This document shows, in pieces, positions 5,554-9,306 of a stretch of 9,306 nucleotides of DNA; position 1 is the stretch's first letter; the number at the start of each line of letters is the position of its first letter. Where the stretch lies: positions 1 through 9,306 of the forward strand of contig JAEWEH010000369.1 of assembly GCA_023389535.1 (NCBI GenBank), given 5' to 3'. The DNA is from Pseudomonadota bacterium. Lineage in GTDB: Bacteria; Pseudomonadota; Gammaproteobacteria; Burkholderiales; Burkholderiaceae_B. Below the pieces are notes generated by a model. It saw only the letters and a list, made by a program, of their open reading frames with translations, did not search any database and had not been told where the DNA came from. The translations under genes and the position numbers were made by a program.

Positions 5554-5580
5554 GCGTGCTTATCTACAGCTATCCGGCTC

Positions 5581-6408
5581 ATGAATTCGCAAAACGCCAC
5601 GCATCCTATCGTCAAGTTCACGGATGTCGCCCTGGGATACGGCGACTTCACCGTTCTGCGCGACATCGACATCGAGGTCCGTCCCGGCCAGGTCGTGGCC
5701 ATGATGGGCGGCTCCGGCTCTGGCAAGACGACGCTATTGCGGGCCGCGACAGGGCAGATCACCGCTCAGAAAGGCCGGATCGAAGTCTTCGGCAGCGATA
5801 TCGCGCAGGTTTCCGGCGAAGGCCTGCGCGAACTGCGCCAGCGCATGGGCGTGCTGTTCCAGCAGGGCGCGCTGTTCACCGACCTGAATGTCTTTGAAAA
5901 CGTGGCTTTTCCGTTGCGCGAACACACCCGCGTTTCGGAAAGCCAGATCACGGAACGCGTGCTGGACAAGCTGGACGCCGTAGGGCTGCGCGCGGCGGCC
6001 CACCTGAACATATCGGAAATCTCGGGCGGCATGGCGCGGCGCGTGGCCTTGGCGCGCGCGGTAGTGCTGGAGCCGGAACTCGTACTGTACGACGAGCCTT
6101 TCGCCGGCCTGGACCCGATCTCGCTGGGCATCACCGCCCAACTGATACGCAACCTGACCGACAGGCTGCATTGCGCATCCATCCTGATCACCCACGACGT
6201 GGCGGAATCCTTTGCGATCGCCGACCATGTCTACATGGTGGGCCAGGGCCGGCTGATCGCGGGCGGCACGCCGCAGTCGCTCTCGGCTTCGCAGGACGCG
6301 TACGTGCGCCAGTTCCTCGATGGCCAGCCGGATGGCCCGATCGCGTTCAACTACCCCGTTACGCCGGCCTTCACCAAATGGCTGGACCAACACACAGGGC
6401 GCTCATGA
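5581..6408 (+). CDS. mlaF: MlaF, ATPase of the Mla phospholipid-trafficking ABC transporter
   Basis: A 275-residue ABC ATPase that powers phospholipid movement through the inner-membrane MlaFEDB complex. Walker A is GGSGSGKTT (43-51), the Q-loop is LFQQG (Q94/Q95), and the signature is [14 protein letters not shown] (147-160), the MlaF variant of LSGGQ. Walker B is [12 protein letters not shown] with D171 and E172, and the switch histidine is H205 (ITHDV). All catalytic residues are present. The frame stays open upstream to 5467, but that part has no family similarity; [21 protein letters not shown] from 5581 is a normal N-terminus. No clear Shine-Dalgarno precedes this ATG, which is unusual for the first gene of an operon. 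It overlaps mlaE by ATGA. Identification rests on the signature variant plus the following mlaE, mlaD, mlaA and mlaC. Confidence 0.95.
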   Translation: MNSQNATHPIVKFTDVALGYGDFTVLRDIDIEVRPGQVVAMMGGSGSGKTTLLRAATGQITAQKGRIEVFGSDIAQVSGEGLRELRQRMGVLFQQGALFTDLNVFENVAFPLREHTRVSESQITERVLDKLDAVGLRAAAHLNISEISGGMARRVALARAVVLEPELVLYDEPFAGLDPISLGITAQLIRNLTDRLHCASILITHDVAESFAIADHVYMVGQGRLIAGGTPQSLSASQDAYVRQFLDGQPDGPIAFNYPVTPAFTKWLDQHTGRS

Positions 6409-7193
6409 GATCTCCTGTACTTTCCATCACCGCGCTAGGCAAGCGGGTGCGACTGGGCATCAGCGGCCTGGGCGCCTTCATGCGCCTGGCCGGCAGCATA
6501 TTGGCGCGCAGCGGCATTGCGGTGCGCCGGCCGGGCCTGGTGTCCCAGCAAGTCCATTTCATCGGCAATTATTCCCTGCTCATCATCGCGGTATCCGGCC
6601 TTTTTGTGGGCTTTGTCCTGGGGCTGCAAGGCTATTACACCTTGAACCGATACGGATCCGAAGAAGCGCTGGGCCTGCTGGTTGCCCTGTCGCTGACGCG
6701 CGAATTGGGTCCCGTGGTGACCGCATTGCTGTTCGCCGGCCGCGCCGGCACCTCGCTGACCGCTGAAATCGGCCTGATGAAAGCGGGCGAGCAGATCGCC
6801 GCCATGGAGGTCATGGCGGTGGACCCGATACGGCGCGTGCTGGTACCGCGCTTCTGGGGCGGTGTCATCGCCATGCCGGTGCTGGCAGCGGTATTTTCCA
6901 TGGTGGGCATCATAGGCGGCTGGATCGTCGGCGTGCTGCTCATCGGCATCGACCCCGGCTCGTTCTGGTCGCAAATGCAGAACGGGGTGGATATCTTCAA
7001 GGACATCCTGAACGGCGTGGTCAAAAGCGTGGTGTTCGGCATCGCCGTGACGCTGGTGGCGCTGCATGCGGGCTGGACGGCCAAGGCCACGCCCGAAGGG
7101 GTGTCGCGCGCCACCACACGCACTGTGGTCAGCGGCTCTTTGCTGGTGCTGGGGCTGGACTTCGTCCTGACAGCGCTGATGTTCAGCAATTAA
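6405..7193 (+). CDS. mlaE: MlaE, permease of the Mla phospholipid transporter
   Basis: A 262-residue inner-membrane permease of the MlaE/YrbE family, which sits as a dimer between MlaF and the MlaD hexamer. An amphipathic N-terminal segment (to ~50) is followed by [20 protein letters not shown] (51-70). Next come the conserved block [24 protein letters not shown] (100-123) and the cytoplasmic coupling region with E130 in [10 protein letters not shown]. Hydrophobic spans follow at ~152-181, ~207-221 and ~241-260. Length matches the E. coli protein (about 260). The true start is ATG 6405, overlapping the mlaF stop as ATGA; the same frame is open further upstream but there encodes out-of-frame mlaF sequence. 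The overlap fits the fixed MlaF:MlaE stoichiometry. Confidence 0.95.
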   Translation: MRSPVLSITALGKRVRLGISGLGAFMRLAGSILARSGIAVRRPGLVSQQVHFIGNYSLLIIAVSGLFVGFVLGLQGYYTLNRYGSEEALGLLVALSLTRELGPVVTALLFAGRAGTSLTAEIGLMKAGEQIAAMEVMAVDPIRRVLVPRFWGGVIAMPVLAAVFSMVGIIGGWIVGVLLIGIDPGSFWSQMQNGVDIFKDILNGVVKSVVFGIAVTLVALHAGWTAKATPEGVSRATTRTVVSGSLLVLGLDFVLTALMFSN

Positions 7194-7212
7194 CGATAAA
7201 GACGGATCAATC

Positions 7213-7722
7213 ATGACGCGTGAAAAAACCGATTTCTGGGTAGGCCTGTTTGTCCTGCTGGGCGCGATCGCCCTGATATTCCTGGCGCTGCGGGCGGGCA
7301 ACATGAGCTCGTTCTCTTTCGCCCCCACCTACCAGGTGAAGGCGCATTTCGACAACCTGGGCGGGCTGAAAGTACGGGCGCCCGTCAAAAGCAGCGGCGT
7401 GGTCGTAGGCCGCGTCTCCGGCATTGATTTCGACAACCAGCGTTACCAGGCGGTTGCCACGCTGGACCTGGAAAAGCAATTCGAGTTTCCCAGCGACTCA
7501 TCCGCGTCCATCCTGACGTCGGGCCTGCTGGGCGAACAATACATAGGCATTACCCCGGGCGGCGACGACAAGATGCTGGCGCAAGGCAGCGAGATCCAAT
7601 TCACGCAAAGCGCTGTGGTCCTGGAAGAGCTGATCAGCAAGTTCCTGTACAGCTCGGCCAGCAAGGAAGGCAGCGCGGCGTCGGAACCGGCTGCTGAGGG
7701 CGGGCACGCGGCGCAACCCTGA
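7213..7722 (+). CDS. mlaD: MlaD, MCE-domain membrane-anchored lipid-binding subunit
   Basis: A 169-residue MCE protein. A single N-terminal transmembrane helix (residues ~8-27, FWVGLFVLLGAIALIFLAL) anchors it with the rest in the periplasm. The MCE domain spans ~39-117 with FDNLGGLKVRAPVKSSGVVVG (46-66, motif around GLKVRAPV) and SGLLGEQYIGITPGG (103-117). A hydrophobic helix VVLEELISKFLY (135-146) should line the central pore of the homohexamer, as in E. coli MlaD. The C-terminal ~20 residues are Ala/Glu/Gly-rich and probably disordered. It is slightly shorter than E. coli MlaD (183). It follows mlaE by 19 nt with only a weak ribosome site (ACGGA). Confidence 0.94.
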   Translation: MTREKTDFWVGLFVLLGAIALIFLALRAGNMSSFSFAPTYQVKAHFDNLGGLKVRAPVKSSGVVVGRVSGIDFDNQRYQAVATLDLEKQFEFPSDSSASILTSGLLGEQYIGITPGGDDKMLAQGSEIQFTQSAVVLEELISKFLYSSASKEGSAASEPAAEGGHAAQP

Positions 7723-7738
7723 ATCCCGTCCGGCAGTT

Positions 7739-7744
7739 TACAAT
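7739..7744 (+). promoter_or_regulatory. Possible internal -10 box (TACAAT) before mlaA
   Basis: TTTACAATCACC lies in the 65-nt gap between mlaD and mlaA, 43 nt before the mlaA ATG. The hexamer is the same as the one proposed before mlaF. No convincing -35 box lies 16-18 bp upstream. It could give mlaA and mlaC some independent expression, but the match may be chance. Confidence 0.22.
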
Positions 7745-7787
7745 CACCGACTTGTCGCCACGAGCCCGTTGATAAACAACAAAGAAC

Positions 7788-8651
7788 ATGAAACCCTCGC
7801 ATACCAAGCCTTATCGTTACCCGCAACGCATGCTGCGCCTTGGCAGCCTGCTGGGCGCCACGGCCCTGGCGGCCGGCTGCGCCACGGTGTCCAACCCGAA
7901 TCCGCAGGATCCTTGGGAAAGCTACAACCGTAGCATGTTCAAGTTCAATGACACGGTGGACCAGGCCTTCCTGAAACCTATCGCCACCGGCTACGATCAA
8001 CTGATGCCCGACGTGGCGCAGACCTGTATCCATAATATTTTCAGCAATGTGGGCGATGTCTGGTCGGCCATCAACAGTTTCCTGCAAGGGCGTGGGCACG
8101 ATTTCTTCAATACGCTGGGCCGCGTCATGTTCAATTCCACCATGGGCTTGGGCGGCTGCATCGACGTCGCGTCCATGAACGGCGCGAAGCGCATACCGAA
8201 CGATTTCGGCATCACCCTGGGCGTCTGGGGCTTCGATTCCGGCCCTTACGTGGTACTGCCCTTCCTGGGTTCCAGTTCGGTGCGTGACGGCACAGCGACG
8301 CTTGGCACATTCGCGGCGGGGGTCTCGCCCATCACACCGGTCTTCGAAATCGACAACGTCCCGCTGCGCAATTCGCTGATCGGCCTGTATATTGTGGACA
8401 CGCGCGCCAACCTGCTGGATGCGGACAGACTTGTTAACGAAGTCGCCCTTGACCGTTACAGCTTTATCCGCGACGCTTATATCCAGCGCCGCAAGTCGCA
8501 GGTGGACAGCCGCCGCGAAGGCACCAGCCTGCCCGATTATTCCGACGACGATCTTCCCGACTATTCGGATGCGGACGCGGAATCAGGCGGCGCACCCGCC
8601 AACACGGGCTCCACGCCCACGGCGCCTGGCGTAGCGCCAAGCGCGCAGTAA
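7788..8651 (+). CDS. mlaA: MlaA (VacJ), outer-membrane lipoprotein of the Mla pathway
   Basis: A 287-residue lipoprotein that removes phospholipid from the outer leaflet of the outer membrane and passes it to MlaC. The signal sequence ends in the lipobox ALAAGC with C31 as the lipidated residue; the next residue is Ala, compatible with outer-membrane sorting. Family blocks follow: DPWESYNRSMFKFNDTVDQ, NIFSNVGDVWSAINSFLQG, FFNTLGRVMFNSTMGLGG and FGITLGVWGFDSGPYVVLPF. The protein is longer than E. coli MlaA (251) because of a ~41-residue acidic then Pro/Ala-rich tail from ~247, with LPDYSD repeated at 248-253 and 256-261. The ATG at 7788 is chosen because it gives a basic n-region; ATG 7830 would also leave a workable signal but neither has a strong Shine-Dalgarno. 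In E. coli mlaA stands apart from the operon; here it lies between mlaD and mlaC. Confidence 0.95.
   Translation: MKPSHTKPYRYPQRMLRLGSLLGATALAAGCATVSNPNPQDPWESYNRSMFKFNDTVDQAFLKPIATGYDQLMPDVAQTCIHNIFSNVGDVWSAINSFLQGRGHDFFNTLGRVMFNSTMGLGGCIDVASMNGAKRIPNDFGITLGVWGFDSGPYVVLPFLGSSSVRDGTATLGTFAAGVSPITPVFEIDNVPLRNSLIGLYIVDTRANLLDADRLVNEVALDRYSFIRDAYIQRRKSQVDSRREGTSLPDYSDDDLPDYSDADAESGGAPANTGSTPTAPGVAPSAQ
8529..8570 (+). repeat. Tandem LPDYSD hexapeptide repeat in the MlaA tail
   Basis: Two 18-bp units at 8529-8546 and 8553-8570 both encode LPDYSD, separated by two Asp codons. Four of the six codons differ between units (CTG/CTT, GAT/GAC, TCC/TCG, GAC/GAT), all synonymously. The peptide is therefore kept while the DNA has diverged. 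Confidence 0.6.
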
Positions 8652-8663
8652 ACAGGAGTATTC

Positions 8664-9306
8664 ATGCACAAGTTTTTTTCATTGGCTTTCTTTTCCAGTT
8701 CGCTGACCAAGCTGGCCGGCATTGGCTTGCTGGGCGTCGCGGGCCTGGCGGCCGGCCCTGCCGTGGCGCAAGACCAGGTCAACCCTAATGCGGCGCCGAA
8801 CGAATTCGTACAAACCGTCGCCGATAACGCCCTGAACGCCATCAAGAAAGACAATTCCGTCAAATCAGGCAACCTTGCCAGCGTCAATAAGATTGTCAAC
8901 GAATACGTGCTGCCCTACGTCAATTTCCAGAAAACCACGCGCCTGGCCGCAGGACGCTATTGGCGCCAGGCCACGCCCGACCAGCAGCAGCGCCTGGTCG
9001 ACGCCTTCAAGGGCACGCTGATCCGCACCTACAGCGGCGCGTTCACGCGGGTCGACCAGCAGTCGGCCTTCACCATGCTGCCCTTCAGGGGCGACGCCAA
9101 GGCCGACGACGTGGTCGTGCGCTCTACGCTGTCCCAAGGGAACGGTCCCGATGTCGGCATCGACTATCGCCTGGAAAAAACGCCGCAGGGCTGGAAAATC
9201 TACGATCTGAACGTGGAAGGCATCTGGCTGATCCAGAATTACCGCAACCAGTTCGCCCAGGAAATTTCGCAAAATGGGGTAGACGGCCTGATCAACGCGC
9301 TGAACC
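8664..9306 (+). CDS. mlaC: MlaC, periplasmic phospholipid carrier (C-terminus beyond window)
   Basis: The reading frame is open from ATG 8664 to the window edge (214 codons plus one base), so only the last few residues should be missing (E. coli MlaC has 211). MlaC ferries phospholipid between MlaA and MlaD across the periplasm. A signal peptide is clear: HKFF, a hydrophobic core at ~17-30, and cleavage at AVA-Q after residue 35. The mature protein has the Tol-tol-Ttg2 domain: VNEYVLPYVNFQKTTRLAAG (78-97), YWRQATPDQQQRLVDAFKGTL (from 99), DVVVRSTL and DYRLEKTPQGWKIYDLNVEGIWLIQNYR (168-194). AGGAG at 8654-8658 supports the start, 12 nt after the mlaA stop. An mlaB STAS-domain gene is expected next, outside the window. 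Confidence 0.95.
   Translation, partial: MHKFFSLAFFSSSLTKLAGIGLLGVAGLAAGPAVAQDQVNPNAAPNEFVQTVADNALNAIKKDNSVKSGNLASVNKIVNEYVLPYVNFQKTTRLAAGRYWRQATPDQQQRLVDAFKGTLIRTYSGAFTRVDQQSAFTMLPFRGDAKADDVVVRSTLSQGNGPDVGIDYRLEKTPQGWKIYDLNVEGIWLIQNYRNQFAQEISQNGVDGLINALN

Noticed and set aside
5467..5580. N-terminal extension of MlaF
   Set aside because: It would start upstream of the predicted promoter -10 box, and the 38 residues do not resemble an ABC ATPase N-terminus.
6435..7328. Minus-strand open frame of 297 residues over mlaE and mlaD
   Set aside because: It is antisense to conserved membrane protein genes; His/Gln/Arg-rich sequence is typical of an antisense shadow.
1..9306. Mobile element, CRISPR array, tRNA or phage-like system
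   Set aside because: No transposase, integrase, regularly spaced repeats, tRNA-like fold or terminal inverted repeats were seen on either strand.

Overview
The window looks like a chromosomal stretch from a high-GC betaproteobacterium, most likely in Alcaligenaceae (Bordetella, Achromobacter, Pusillimonas and relatives). Two things point there: a Bug/TctC-type solute-binding protein inside a small catabolic operon, and the gene order mlaF-mlaE-mlaD-mlaA-mlaC, with mlaA embedded in the operon. The genus cannot be fixed from the sequence alone. Apart from the first 127 bases, every gene is on the + strand. No RNA genes, insertion sequences, CRISPR arrays or attachment sites were seen.

Layout. 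(1) Positions 1-127, minus strand: the first ~42 codons of an IclR-type regulator, read outward from the window and apparently starting at TTG. (2) 128-417: an AT-rich divergent regulatory region. It holds two related inverted repeats next to the regulator, two perfect 10-bp palindromes, a good sigma70-like promoter (TTGTTA-17-TATGAT) facing the operon, and a structured leader. (3) 418-5343: a five-gene catabolic operon encoding an enolase-superfamily (mandelate racemase-like) enzyme, an AhpD/CMD-family protein, a periplasmic Bug solute-binding protein, an acyl-CoA synthetase and a crotonase. The last three genes are tightly linked (10-nt gap, then an ATGA overlap). (4) 5344-5580: an intergenic region with two look-alike G4/C4 stem-loops and a TACAAT -10-like box. 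(5) 5581-9306: the mla operon for retrograde phospholipid trafficking, with mlaC nearly complete at the right edge.

How the genes work together. The catabolic block reads as a capture, dehydrate or isomerise, activate with CoA, hydrate or cleave pathway for an unidentified organic (probably hydroxy- or aromatic) acid, probably controlled by the divergent IclR regulator. Its substrate cannot be read from the sequence. Two active-site details make it more than routine. The enolase-superfamily enzyme keeps the three metal ligands and the His-Asp dyad but has K-x-N where mandelate racemase has K-x-K. The crotonase has Val where hydratases carry the first catalytic Glu. The mla block is a standard housekeeping system: MlaA (outer-membrane lipoprotein) passes mislocalised phospholipid to MlaC (periplasmic carrier), which delivers it to the inner-membrane MlaFED ATPase-permease-MCE complex. 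Its one unusual detail is an acidic, repeat-bearing C-terminal tail on MlaA.

I see no clearly new defence or mobile system. The best candidate for something undescribed is the five-gene catabolic cassette and its divergent control region.
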